From contig MU602708.1 of assembly GCA_025201865.1 (NCBI GenBank), positions 11,883 through 61,717 on the forward strand: a stretch of DNA of 49,835 nt. The letters run 5' to 3'. Shown piece by piece: positions 38,501 through 48,492 of this stretch. The notes below the pieces were generated by a model. The model was not told the origin of the DNA. It searched no databases and saw only the letters and a list, made by a program, of their open reading frames with translations. Position numbers and translations under genes: made by a program. The DNA is from Ramicandelaber brevisporus. Taxonomy: Eukaryota; Kickxellomycota; Ramicandelaberales; Ramicandelaberaceae. Numbering within the stretch: the first letter of the stretch is position 1; the number at the start of each line of letters is the position of its first letter.

Positions 38501-41238
38501 CAAATGTAGCCAAGTCCAAAGAGATGATGGTTACCATAATGAGATACTACATATGGCAGGATACATTGACTGCAATGATTATGACTTACCCGGAGTTCTC
38601 GGAGAGCGAGCATGCTATCGACATGTCGTCGAGCTTCCATAATCAAGCTGGTGGTGAGCGCCTCTCAAACAAGCAGCGGGAGGCATTCATGAGATTGTAC
38701 AGGCGTGCCGATATGGCATTGCCATTTAATGAGTCGCCTAATCGGCCGCCATTCCTATTGAGATTTGGAGATACAGTTGCTGAGAGACATTTGGAGAACC
38801 TAAGAATATTGAACTCCGTTGGATATGAAAAGTATCTCAAAGAAGCGGATAAGACCAAATTGATCTCGAGAGCGCTCTGCACTTCGATGGAGGAGATGCA
38901 GCGTAGATTCACTGGACCCGACATGTATTATAACCCGGAGTTGGTCGATGTTGTACTGCGAAGCATTGACCCAGCAAAAAATCGGGACAGAAACAGAACA
39001 CGCAGAGCTGATAGTGGAGATGTTATTCAGAATATTAGTGGCGGAAGAGTGGGCAGTTACACAAGCGCAGTGAGTGATGTTAGCAATATCTTGACACGTG
39101 TAAATAGGATTAATTACAACAGAGTCCTCGATGATCCAAACCGAGATGGTGGTGGAGGCAATGACCATGAAGGTGCAAACCCGAAAGCCATTAAATCTCA
39201 CTTTGGCAAGTCATTTGTAGTTCCATTCCCACTCACTATTATTCATGTGTATGATGATGACATTCGCCAGATGAACATTATTGACGAGCCTGAAGAGTTG
39301 CTTGCATATGCAGAGATGAATAGACGTGTTCAGAAGACTCGTCGCGAGGCAGTCAGACTCAAACTACGTGCCTTGGAAGACAAGATGATCACACTGCCTC
39401 GAAAGCTGCAGAGAGCAGCTAGCTTGCATGCATCCGTATTTACATCAGCTCATCACGGGTGGTATTCAAAGAACGGTGCCATTAGTGGTAAATATTACAG
39501 AGCGCATGGATTGGCGAAACCTGGTATAGTTGGAAGAGTTGTGCAGTTTATTTATGGCCTCTCACATCGACTCCATTTGGGAGTGCATCATGGTGATGAT
39601 TTAGATAATTATAGCCAGGATAACGAGGATAGTGAAGAATGTGATAATATTGATCTGCTGGAACCTGTAGATGATGATCCTGAGGTCAGCATGGATGCCA
39701 ATGGGCTCAGTTTAGTCGAGGGTGTTCCATCGAATCACATCCCAGAGCTGTCCAATGTCTCCAATGCAGCTGAGCTTGCGTTATTCCGTAAAGGCAAATT
39801 GATTATTGGTCGCAAACGTCCTGCATTCTATGACATGAATGGTGAAGATGTGGAAGGTGGTCTAGTTGATGTCTCCCCTGGCTTCAATGTGTATGTTGCA
39901 TTCCCTCGTAAACTAACTCCAGAGCAGCTCAAAGAGCTTGATGGTGTTGATGATGGTGACATTGATAACGATCCAGTTACTGGCGCCGAGAAGCGTAGAT
40001 TCCTGCACCGCATTCCGGAGCTTAAAATGGTCCGTGGTAAGCATCTTGGCATCAACAGCAGCTATACATTAACAAATGACTTGAAGGCATTGTTCCGTGC
40101 AAACGAATCTATAATTGATGATAATCTGCAGAAAGTGACTGGTGATTTGGATGCATATAGAGAATGGGCAGACAATGTCAACGCCAACAAGGCTAGAATA
40201 TTAAGCTATGGATTCCTTGTTGATGTATTCAACAATCCAGTGTTCCCTGTACAAACCGATCCTAATATGAAACTAATATTCCGCAGTACAGAAACTCTCA
40301 CTGATGAGTATGTTAATCGGCAGCGTAGCCAGCAGAATGATGTAGTTAATGACACTGGCGCTGCGCCTCAGCCACAGCAGCCTCAGAAGCCTGATCCAAA
40401 CAGCGATCCAGATTATGGTAAACCCTACAACTACAACGATTTCAACTGGCTTCTGAATAGACTGCTGCTGTTTGAAAATGACGAATGCCCAATCAAGCGT
40501 GTGACATCCACCCACCAGCACGAAATGCACATTATGTGGGAGCGCCTGCGTCGCATCCGCTGCAGCTGGGTATCCACATTCTGGTATTTGTTTTGGGACA
40601 ATGTTTTCCGCTACAATCGCCACACCATTTACGAAATGCGCGCAAATGACTCCCAGTTCAATCCATACTACCCGACATCAATCGCATACAATCCATGCGC
40701 GCGTCCCCAGCTGTATAATTTCCTGCTGCAACGCAAAATGTGGAATGGCCAAGGCAGTTCTGGATTCTTCCATGATGGTTTATTGAATCAGCTGTATGAC
40801 GCATTGTATTGGATTTGGGTTAACTTTGACAATAAAGTCGAGAGATGTCCGAGTGAGCCCATTTACGCGGATGTGATGGAAATGAAGCGGAGATCAGAGC
40901 GAGAGAAGCTGGAAATTATGAGAGCAGACTCACCAGACCCACCAATGAGCGATGTTGCATCACTAAGATCGGTTAGAACTGAGCAGGCAGTGGCTGCACA
41001 GCAGAATCTCACAGCAGTATTTGCTAACATTCAAACAGCAGCAGCGGCACAACATCAACAGGGTGGACTGGGTATTGAGCTTGATGAACTTGATGAGCTT
41101 GATGAAGAGAAACAGCAGCCATCGAGTCCACATGTTAGATTTGCAACAACAAATATTGAATCGCGGCCAGCAACTCGTCAACAGCCATCGCATCGAAACA
41201 ATCGCACTACTCCTTCATCGCAATATCGCTCCACTTAA
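35317..41238 (+). CDS. orphan polytopic membrane protein, 1973 residues
   Basis: The first in-frame ATG is at 35317 (upstream only a TTG). Residues 1-450 are low-complexity: a Gln run coded by CAA repeats (35503-35550), Pro runs, and four imperfect units of AHPLTNPP (36260-36345). Residues about 660-1040 hold about eight hydrophobic segments, e.g. IVRDFLQFIGLYLGLV, AAWILFGMSIAAFILLGVFY, FIILHVVIIFFLTSLYMPV, LVPLALLIALVALAFVSFYF, KFVLTFFTVLVS, IILFILTIVMLLIHWW and GVVNTIAGVIILWYTM. A loop with several Cys (CYTTT, CPYSFFYGGY) sits between segments. About 930 hydrophilic, probably cytosolic residues follow, ending in a Gln-rich tail. I recognise no family; neither TRP-like nor transporter motifs are evident. 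It has one long frame with no intron. Confidence 0.85.
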
Positions 41239-41502
41239 TTAACATTCTTTCATTCATTCATTCATTTATTATAGCTTGGATTAGTTGCTTCTAAATGTTT
41301 TAATAGCTTTCAATAGCTTTTAAACAAAGTTGACATATAACATAGATTGTCGAAGTAAAAGAGGGGTGATAAAGAATGGGTGTGTGTTTGTATAAGAGAC
41401 GGCATAATAGGAAAAAAAAATATGTAAAGAGTAAATAGGCAGTCTAAAAAATAGTCAAGAATTGAGGATGTTTTTTGTTTTTTCGATTTGTTTTCGTAAT
41501 TG
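41239..41502. terminator. convergent 3' region
   Basis: This AT-rich spacer lies between the convergent membrane-protein and 7TM genes. It contains (CATT)n at 41251-41268 and A/T-rich runs that would serve as cleavage and polyadenylation regions for both. No gene is seen. Confidence 0.5.
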
Positions 41503-44187
41503 TTAGTAACGAGGCGGTTGGTACCATCCATTATATGCATTTTGCTCATTGTTATCCAGCTGCTCTCTTGTAGGCAAGGGAGGAACAGATGATGGTGTAT
41601 CGCTGAGCGAAATCCGTCTCTTTGGAGTGTGAGATGCACCGGTGGATGGCTGCCGATTCATACTAGAAGATGTGCGGCTGGCTGGCTGACGTGGCTTCAA
41701 TTGATGATTGCCGCTCGTACTCCGGTTGATGGCTGGATTGCTGCCGTTACTGCTGCTATTGCTGGTGCGAGAATCAGCAACCTCCATTTGGGCTGGATTG
41801 CCGTGGTTCATTTGGAGAGGAGGTGTCCAGTTCATAGAGTTCTGGAGATGAGAGTTGATGTGGTATTCGGCCGATGGTCTCGCATTGACATAGCCAAGTG
41901 GCGGGATGGCATCAATCGATGTTGGCACAGCCGCAGCCACCGCAGTAGATGGTGTTCCAGCAGTTGAAATTGCCAAATATCCACCGTCAAATCTCTGTGG
42001 AGACTGCAGTTGCGATGGCGAGTACAGCGTCGTTGGAGACATTGAATCGTGCGCAGCCATCGTATAAAATGGAGATGAGTATGATGCCGTTGTATACGGA
42101 ACCAGCTCAACCACTGCGTCACCTTTGCTGAAGTCATAGTCTACATATCCATCATCACCGCCATTACCACCATGATGCATATGGTTGCCATGGTGGGCAA
42201 ATCTCAGTGCCCGCTCAGCGTCAACAGCTTCGAGCTTGACTTGTTCTTCGCGGTGATCCCATTTTCTGTGAGCATTGCTACCACCACTGCTGCCGTTGAC
42301 ACTGGCCGAGATGGATGAGGTTGACATTCTAACCAGAGAGTCGCTGCTGACCATGTTTGACATTGAGTGACCACTGTTCGTTGTGACCAAAGTGTTGACA
42401 TTGGTGTTGTGATGACCTCCAAACAGCTCTCGCGGGTGCTCTTGCTGCTGACCAAGTTTAGTCTCATTGAACAATAAATCACCATGTCCACCGTATGCCT
42501 TGTCATATCCATTTGCAGTGCCATCTGTGGCATGCGTGCCATTTGTGCCATGGAACGGCGCCTTGAATCCAAACATTCCAGTTTGACGATTGGCGCCATA
42601 ATGAGGCTGCTGCTGCTGCTGGCCAGTCTCGGTCTGGTTCTGAGCACGACTAACATCTGCAGTGGTGCTTCGGTGAGTTGTACGCATGACTCCATTCAAT
42701 CCTTCTTGCACCTTGAGTGCCCACAGCAGCGACAGATCCAAGAATCCCTCCGCTGACACGTACAGCACTCGTAACACAATGTGGCCAGGCAGCAAGATAT
42801 CAATGTTAACCGAGATGAGAATGATGCCGATGGCCCAAACTGTCCATGATACAAAGACGACGAAGCTGAGCAGAGTGAGACGGATGAGGATTGCAATGGC
42901 CTCAGTGTTTCCAGTACCGCCGCTGCTGCCAGTTGTGGCCGTGTTGGCATTGTTGCCAGACTTGGGACGGCGTGGACGGCGGATGTTCTTGGCCAGAGAG
43001 ATACCAGCAACGCGGAGCAGGCGCAGGTACATGATGCCCGTGTACATGAAGATACCGGCTTGCAAGATGAATGGAGCCCACATGACTTTGAGCAGCAGGA
43101 TGCGAACGAGATCCATAAGCCACTGCTGGCCGACATGTAGGGATGCAATGGCGAGAACACACAGGATGACAATGAACGCGAGCATGGCAAACGAGGCATA
43201 TCGAGCGGCAACGATAGTGCGTGATTTCTTGAGAATCTGCATAAGAGAAGCCCAGCGAGCAATGACGAGCGCATATGCAGTGATTCCGTGGCCGATACCA
43301 ATGTACCACAGCGTGCTGCTGATGCGGGTTGATGGATCGCGGAATGGAGCAACGGCGGCCATCACCAGCGATACGAGCACGCAGTAGAACAACACAACTC
43401 GGAGGGTGATGCGGCCACGGGAGTGAATAATGGCGAGCACCAGCTGATATGCAGCGAACAGCGCGAGTGGACAAAATACAACATAGTACCATGCCAGCAG
43501 CACTTTGTGGCCAGGCGAGTTCAGGAAGTCATTCCAAATGCCAGGCTCGGATGTTACGCTCGCGATAATCGGCTGTACATCTCCACCGCTGCCCTTGTAG
43601 TAACTCTGGATGGCGTCGCGAAGCGCGCGGCCAGACGGATCGCTCATCAATGCAATTCTCAAGCCATCAGGAACGTACTTGTAATAGCTGTTCAGGAACG
43701 AGTCGCCGCCACTGCCAAAGTTTGTAGCGTGAGATTCCATACTCGAAAACAAAACAGCTGCAACTTTGGGGTTGCCAAACTGAGTGTTGAGGAGTGGCAG
43801 AACCTGGTCAAGACGCTTGCGCACAGTCAGTGGCGACATGCAGTTGGCCTCATGCGAGTCCTTGAAGTAGTTGAACAAGATGACCGTTGAGGGAGATGAA
43901 GAGCCACCAGAAGGAGAAGAAGAAGGAGAAGGAGAAGAAGCAGGCGTGAGGACGGGGTTGCAGCCACTGTTGTCGCTGAATGACCACAGCACGAGCTGCG
44001 CAGTGGTGTCGAGGACCGGAGCACGGTTGTCGCCATAAAAGTCATGAACAGTCAAGTTGGCACCAGCGAGGACACTGGATGGAGACACAATTCTCAGCTC
44101 AGCCAGTGCAGGAACAGCAGCCAGCGCCAGTAACAGAGCAAAGACAAAAATGGCGCGCATGGGCAGCAACGGCGGCAGCAGCACCAT
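41503..44187 (-). CDS. 7TM receptor-like protein with a secreted N-terminal domain
   Basis: This 894-residue protein starts with a signal peptide (about residues 1-29, ending ALAELRIVSPSS). The ectodomain (about 30-225) has a Ser/Pro-rich stretch, then VTILFNYFKDS-like and NPKVAAVLFSSMESH segments. Seven hydrophobic helices follow (about 228-520), among them YYVVFCPLALFAAYQLVLAI, LRVVLFYCVLVSLVMAAVAP, GHGITAYALVIARWASLMQI, FAMLAFIVILCVLAIASLHV, VMWAPFILQAGIFMYTGIMY and LLSFVVFVSWTVWAIGIILI. The loop before helix 6 is basic and Gly/Asn-rich (NIRRPRRPKSG). The C-terminal tail is about 370 residues, Ser/Gly/Asn-rich. The plan, signal peptide plus ectodomain plus 7TM plus long tail, is that of a GPCR-like receptor. 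It does not look like the Ste2, Ste3, Git3 or Pth11 classes. Ligand and G-protein coupling are unknown. Confidence 0.78.
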   Translation of the reverse strand: MVLLPPLLPMRAIFVFALLLALAAVPALAELRIVSPSSVLAGANLTVHDFYGDNRAPVLDTTAQLVLWSFSDNSGCNPVLTPASSPSPSSSPSGGSSSPSTVILFNYFKDSHEANCMSPLTVRKRLDQVLPLLNTQFGNPKVAAVLFSSMESHATNFGSGGDSFLNSYYKYVPDGLRIALMSDPSGRALRDAIQSYYKGSGGDVQPIIASVTSEPGIWNDFLNSPGHKVLLAWYYVVFCPLALFAAYQLVLAIIHSRGRITLRVVLFYCVLVSLVMAAVAPFRDPSTRISSTLWYIGIGHGITAYALVIARWASLMQILKKSRTIVAARYASFAMLAFIVILCVLAIASLHVGQQWLMDLVRILLLKVMWAPFILQAGIFMYTGIMYLRLLRVAGISLAKNIRRPRRPKSGNNANTATTGSSGGTGNTEAIAILIRLTLLSFVVFVSWTVWAIGIILISVNIDILLPGHIVLRVLYVSAEGFLDLSLLWALKVQEGLNGVMRTTHRSTTADVSRAQNQTETGQQQQQPHYGANRQTGMFGFKAPFHGTNGTHATDGTANGYDKAYGGHGDLLFNETKLGQQQEHPRELFGGHHNTNVNTLVTTNSGHSMSNMVSSDSLVRMSTSSISASVNGSSGGSNAHRKWDHREEQVKLEAVDAERALRFAHHGNHMHHGGNGGDDGYVDYDFSKGDAVVELVPYTTASYSSPFYTMAAHDSMSPTTLYSPSQLQSPQRFDGGYLAISTAGTPSTAVAAAVPTSIDAIPPLGYVNARPSAEYHINSHLQNSMNWTPPLQMNHGNPAQMEVADSRTSNSSSNGSNPAINRSTSGNHQLKPRQPASRTSSSMNRQPSTGASHTPKRRISLSDTPSSVPPLPTREQLDNNEQNAYNGWYQPPRY

Positions 44188-45096
44188 GGATTATGCAAAA
44201 AGAAAAGTCAGTGTTGTTTCTTTGTTGTTGGCGGCTGGTGGTTGGCGGTTGATAGATAGTTGATGCTGGTGATTGTGAGAGGTGTGTGGTTGTGTGGTTG
44301 AGGTTGCTGTTGAGGTTGTGGTTAAAAAGGCAAACGAAGTGCTGTGGTATGACAGAAGCGGGAACTGAAGTTGAATGGGAAGCGGAGTGAGAAAGAAAGA
44401 AAGACAGAGAGACAGAGAGACGGAGAGCAAGAGAGAGTGTGTATGTGTGTGATGCAAGAACAATGTGAAAGAGCGTGGAGTGGACAAGTGGATAGCGTGC
44501 GATGAATTTTTTTTCTTTGAGGAAAAGGACACCGCGACAATTGCGGAGAAGCCATGGCGCAAGGAACGGCGACCGATCGTGGCATTTTGTATGATTTCCA
44601 CTCCACCCACTCTACCATTCCACCCATTCTACCATTTCACCATTCTCTTTTCTGGGTTTGATAGCTCTCGGAATAGAAGTCATTGGCTTCCAGCGGCAGG
44701 TCTAATCGGCCGCTAGTCGAGTATTTTTATGATTCGTGCGCAACAGCACTAGCACGTTCCTTGAATCAGCCCAATTGGGAACCAGCACCCAACGAACAAA
44801 TAGTCTGTGCACCGACTGTTCCAGCCGTTCAAAATAGATTGCTTATTCAACTACCACGTTGTTTAATAAGCAATTGCATATCAATTGCAAATGTGCTGTT
44901 GTCAGACATGTGGGTGCATTCAGTATGCGCAGTCCCAGACATCCGATTGTTCCCACATCGGAGGCAGGCACACTCGCTGACATAAATGCCGATGAACTTG
45001 CAGTTGTCAGCCGAGCAAGTCAGCTGGCTGTTGCTCTTCTTTTTCCCACAACTTTCCACACACCTCTTTTGCAAACAAACGCAGCAACAAAGAAAA
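44188..45096. other. divergent promoter of the 7TM and MOT1 genes
   Basis: No gene is seen. The 7TM side has GTGGTT repeats (44235-44325) and a long GA-rich tract (44390-44440), CT-rich in its own direction. The middle holds tandem CACCCATTCTACCATT-like units (44605-44645). The MOT1 side holds the inverted repeat at 44838-44874 and a further palindromic ATTGCATATCAATTGCAAAT stretch. Confidence 0.55.
44838..44874. repeat. 10-bp perfect inverted repeat upstream of MOT1
   Basis: ATTGCTTATT (44838-44847) and AATAAGCAAT (44865-44874) are exact reverse complements with a 17-bp spacer, about 225 bp before the MOT1 ATG. It may be a factor-binding dyad or an RNA hairpin in a long leader. Confidence 0.6.
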
Positions 45097-46734
45097 ATGC
45101 CGCCTCTTCTCAGTCGAGCCAAAGCGTACGCATCTCATCTTCGTCAGCATCTCGTGCTGGCCGAGTTCAGCGGTGCGCTGGGCGACCTCGGCACACTGCT
45201 GCCCATCCTGGTTTCCTTGACAGCAACCGGCCAGGCTTCGCTGTCAGCCTCGCTCATCTTTGGCGGTCTCTGGAATATCCTCTCGGGTGTCATGTTCCGA
45301 GTGCCTGTTTGCGTGCAGCCAATGAAGGCCATCGCTGCAGTCGCGATTGCAAGCAAGATGACAACCGGTGAGCTCATGGCTGCTGGCATGGGTGTTTCCG
45401 GCGTTGTTCTTGCTCTGGGCATTACGCGCACAATCACACTTGTTGCAAAGCTTACTCCTCACCCGGTTATCAAGGGCATCCAGCTCGGCGCTGGCCTGAC
45501 GCTCATCACCAAGGCGACTGCGATGGTGACGACCGCTCCGGCCGGTAACTGGGGTGGCAGCGACATGATTTGGTCCGATAACTACTACTGGACGATGGCT
45601 GCATTTGTGTTCGTGTACTGGTTCTACATGAGCAGACGCATGCCCTCGGCCTTGATCATCTTTGTCATTGGCTTGGTGTTTGCCGGCATTCGTATTGGAA
45701 CCGCTGTGGCCCACCCGAGCCTGCCATCGGTTGGAAGCAGCTGGCCGCGAATCGTTGTTCCAACCTGGGAAGAGTTCAAGCGTGGCTTTGTGAATGCCTC
45801 CTTGGGCCAACTGCCACTAACCACGCTGAACTCTGTCATTGCAGTCGTCGCTCTCTCTCATGACCTGTTCCCGCAGGAGGATATCAAGCGCCGCATGACC
45901 TGCTCCAAGATGGCCACCTCCGTCGGCATCATGAACCTCATCGGCTGCTTCTTTGGCAGCGTCCCGTACTGCCATGGTTCTGGTGGTCTCGCTGCTCAAT
46001 ACCGCTTCGGAGCTCGCTCTGAAATGGCAGTGTACATTTTGGGTGCCTTCAAGATTCTTGTTGGTGTTCTGTTTGGCGACTCTCTTGTTGGATTGCTCAA
46101 GCAATTCCCGTCATCCATGCTTGGTGTTATGCTCTTTGTCGCTGGTTCCGAGCTGTCGCTGGCTGCTCGCAACTTTAGCCTCACCAGACCAGTCGTGTAT
46201 GTGTATGATGATGCCAATTCTGACGAGGATACATCTGCTCAAAAGCGCGCCGAGATTGAGCAGAAGGAGCAGGACATTGAGCAAGCACGCACTCGCGACT
46301 TTGTTATCCTGATTGTCACTGCGGGCAGTCTGGTTGGTTTCAAGAATGACGGCATTGGTTTCCTTTGTGGAATGGCTGTGGCGCTCATGTTTTGGATCCG
46401 TGCCAAGTTGGCTGCCAAGTATCCTAGCCGGTTTGGAAATGGTGGATACTCGATGTCACCACCAGCTTGGTTTGCTCAGTCCAGCATTGGATCTGTTCCA
46501 ACGAATGGCGCAGTGAAAGCACGCTCGGCTGCAGCGGCTGGATGCAATGACAATGCTGATTTGGACAGCACCGATGCTCAGTCATTGGACGAAACTCAGA
46601 ACATTGTTCAAGGCACTCAATGCGGGGAGTGTGCTGGGTACATTGCCATTCCAGCGTCAGCCACCACTAGCAACAAACCATGCGAATGCCCTGACAACGC
46701 CATTCAAGTTGCTGCGGCCGATTCTAAGGTTTAA
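45097..46734 (+). CDS. molybdate transporter, MOT1 / sulfate-transporter-like family
   Basis: The chosen ATG (45097) gives 545 residues starting MPPLLSRAKAY; an ATG 37 codons upstream would add a non-conserved hydrophobic stretch. MOT1 proteins import molybdate for the molybdenum cofactor. The two diagnostic motifs are present: EFSGALGDLGTLLPILVSLT (about residues 22-41) with VPVCVQPMKAIAAVAIASK (about 69), and GSVPYCHGSGGLAAQYRFGA (about 288-307). About ten hydrophobic helices can be seen. A charged loop (DANSDEDTSAQKRAEIEQKE) lies at about residue 371. There is no STAS domain, which separates MOT1 from true sulfate permeases. The C-terminal tail is hydrophilic with several Cys (CGECAGY, CECPDN). 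Confidence 0.9.
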   Translation: MPPLLSRAKAYASHLRQHLVLAEFSGALGDLGTLLPILVSLTATGQASLSASLIFGGLWNILSGVMFRVPVCVQPMKAIAAVAIASKMTTGELMAAGMGVSGVVLALGITRTITLVAKLTPHPVIKGIQLGAGLTLITKATAMVTTAPAGNWGGSDMIWSDNYYWTMAAFVFVYWFYMSRRMPSALIIFVIGLVFAGIRIGTAVAHPSLPSVGSSWPRIVVPTWEEFKRGFVNASLGQLPLTTLNSVIAVVALSHDLFPQEDIKRRMTCSKMATSVGIMNLIGCFFGSVPYCHGSGGLAAQYRFGARSEMAVYILGAFKILVGVLFGDSLVGLLKQFPSSMLGVMLFVAGSELSLAARNFSLTRPVVYVYDDANSDEDTSAQKRAEIEQKEQDIEQARTRDFVILIVTAGSLVGFKNDGIGFLCGMAVALMFWIRAKLAAKYPSRFGNGGYSMSPPAWFAQSSIGSVPTNGAVKARSAAAAGCNDNADLDSTDAQSLDETQNIVQGTQCGECAGYIAIPASATTSNKPCECPDNAIQVAAADSKV

Positions 46735-48215
46735 TCTGCATCAACTCCCCCTCTCTTCGTTCATCTCCGTTAACATTTAATCAATTTTTGAAAGAGCATG
46801 TTATTGTTATTAAAAGAAATCAGTTATGTTTTTAACTTCCTAAAACACCACGAAATGATGAAAATACTCCTGACTCCATGTATTCAATCGTTCCTGTGTC
46901 ATCATTACAAACACTGGTTAAGAATACTCCAAAAACACCTGCCAACTTTAGTTTTGCATCTTCACTTATGCTATCATCGGAGATAACGTTTTCTATGAAC
47001 TTGGTAAAATGCTTCTTAACCTTTTCAGAGTCTGTCATGCGATATCTTTGTTAAATCGTTCGTTTTCAAACTGTGATCTTTCTTTTTTTGAAGGAAAGCG
47101 GTATAACAGGCATGTGGGATAGCGGTGCACAATGAGTAACAAGCAGCGAGAGATGATGTCAGTAAGGTGCTAGCGCAGAGAGCAGGCTGACACGCAGTCG
47201 ACTGAGATGAGATGAGATGAGATGGCATTGCGTTGCTGTGGCAGTTGCAGTGGGAGTTCGCGCGTACAGCTACAGCTACAGCTACAGCGACAGTGGCAGT
47301 GGCAGTGGCAGTGGCAAAGTCATTCGAAGACTGTTTGCAGCTGCAAGCGCGGTGATCCAGGCGTGTGAGCGATACATACCGAGCTGGGTGAACTTGCAGG
47401 CAGGCAAGTGTGCAAGGAACGAGGAAGGCAGACGTTAGAGTGTGGGCAGAGAGCAGAGAGTAGCGTGTGCGTTCAGTTCTTTGAGCAAGGTGTGTTCTGA
47501 AAGGAAAGCGGAGCTTAGGAACAAGCCACACATCGGCTCGAAGTAGCAGTACAGCTCCCCTCGAAGCAGCAGCGCTGTCAAGCAAACACAGCCAGCACAA
47601 ATAGAACACAGCAAAACCTGCAAGCTGCATTAAATTAATTGCACGCGTCGTTTCATGCTACAATCAATTATTTGCACCGTCACTTCCAGCTCACGCGCAC
47701 GCTTTGGACAGACCGACAGCAACAACGACAGCAGCAACAGCACCAGCAGAAACAATAGCAGCAACAGCGTTAGCAGTAGCATTCACTCCCCTTCCACTGC
47801 AGCTATTTATAGACCCCTGGCCCAGCTACGCAGCATGTCGGTGCCACTGCTGTTACTGCAACCCTGGCCGCCATGCCATTTCGCACAATCCGATGCACTG
47901 CACCGCGCTGCACCCGCGCTGCGCCAGCCGCTCTCCTCCTCCCTGATTTGGCACTGCGTCAACTGCCACAGTGAGATATAAACAGAACAGCACATCCATT
48001 CATTTGCAGCACATCAATCCATTTGCAGTCTCCCGATAGACAGCAACCTTCGCCTCACATTTGCACACGTTCACCGCTGTTCTCTAAATAAACCAAACCC
48101 ATCAAGCAACCATCAGGCAGCCAATAAACAGCAAACAGCAAACAACAAACGACAGCGAGCAGCCAGAAGCAGCAACCAATAACCAATAACACGCCATCCA
48201 TATCCTCCCCTCCAA
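46735..48215. other. 1.5-kb stretch with small frames and simple repeats
   Basis: The only well-formed frame is the 68-codon one at 46832-47038 (listed). The rest holds (GAGAT)n at 47202-47222, (AGCTAC)n then (AGTGGC)n at 47265-47312, CAGCAACAG-type repeats at 47717-47780 and CAAACAGCAAACA-type repeats at 48124-48150. Other long open frames here are repeat-driven. Confidence 0.5.
46832..47038 (-). CDS. small 68-residue acidic protein, unknown
   Basis: From the ATG at 47038 it reads MTDSEKVKKHFTKFIENVIS, then DDSISEDAKLKLAGVFGVFL and TIEYMESGVFSSFRG. The balance of acidic, basic and hydrophobic residues, with heptad-like spacing in the first 45, looks like a folded helical protein rather than noise. 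No family is recognised. It is convergent with MOT1, about 100 bp from its stop. Confidence 0.45.
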   Translation of the reverse strand: MTDSEKVKKHFTKFIENVISDDSISEDAKLKLAGVFGVFLTSVCNDDTGTIEYMESGVFSSFRGVLGS

Positions 48216-48416
48216 ATGCAGCCACGGTCATCCATCCAGCCAGGCAGCCACAACAGCGCTCCAGCGCTAAAATCGCACACAACGGCCGTGTTCTCCACAA
48301 GGGTCGTGTTCCGCACTGTCCGCGAGTGCCAGATGCTCTTCGACCGCAACCACCCCAATGTCGTCAAGCCGCTGCCGCGCCGCGTCATTGCGCTCCGGCG
48401 GTCCTTCGATTTCTGA
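48216..48416 (+). CDS. small 66-residue basic protein, unknown
   Basis: ATG at 48216. The product has segments STRVVFRTVRECQMLFDRNH and NVVKPLPRRVIALRRSFDF, rich in Arg and Val. It lies 76 bp upstream of the Alba-protein ATG on the same strand, so it could instead be a long upstream frame in that gene's leader. Composition from about residue 20 on is protein-like. No family is recognised. Confidence 0.35.
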   Translation: MQPRSSIQPGSHNSAPALKSHTTAVFSTRVVFRTVRECQMLFDRNHPNVVKPLPRRVIALRRSFDF

Positions 48417-48492
48417 TGCTCACCGTCGTCATTCACTTTGCGCTTGTAGATATTTTTTGTAAATTTGCTTTCTGTTTTATCACCTCCCAAAA

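Noticed and set aside
44683-44985. 100-codon plus-strand frame before MOT1
   Set aside because: Starts only at TTG and contains the inverted repeats; no family features.
44986-45096. Longer N-terminus of the MOT1 protein
   Set aside because: The added 37 residues are a mixed hydrophobic and Gln-rich stretch unlike the family; the MPPLLSRAK start sits at the normal distance before the first motif.
47025-47630. 201-codon minus-strand frame
   Set aside because: Much of it is a translation of TGTAGC and GCCACT repeats (ATATATVAVAVAV); it also overlaps the better 68-codon frame.
47655-47981. 108-codon plus-strand frame
   Set aside because: Half is a CAGCAACAG repeat and the rest shows no protein-like pattern.
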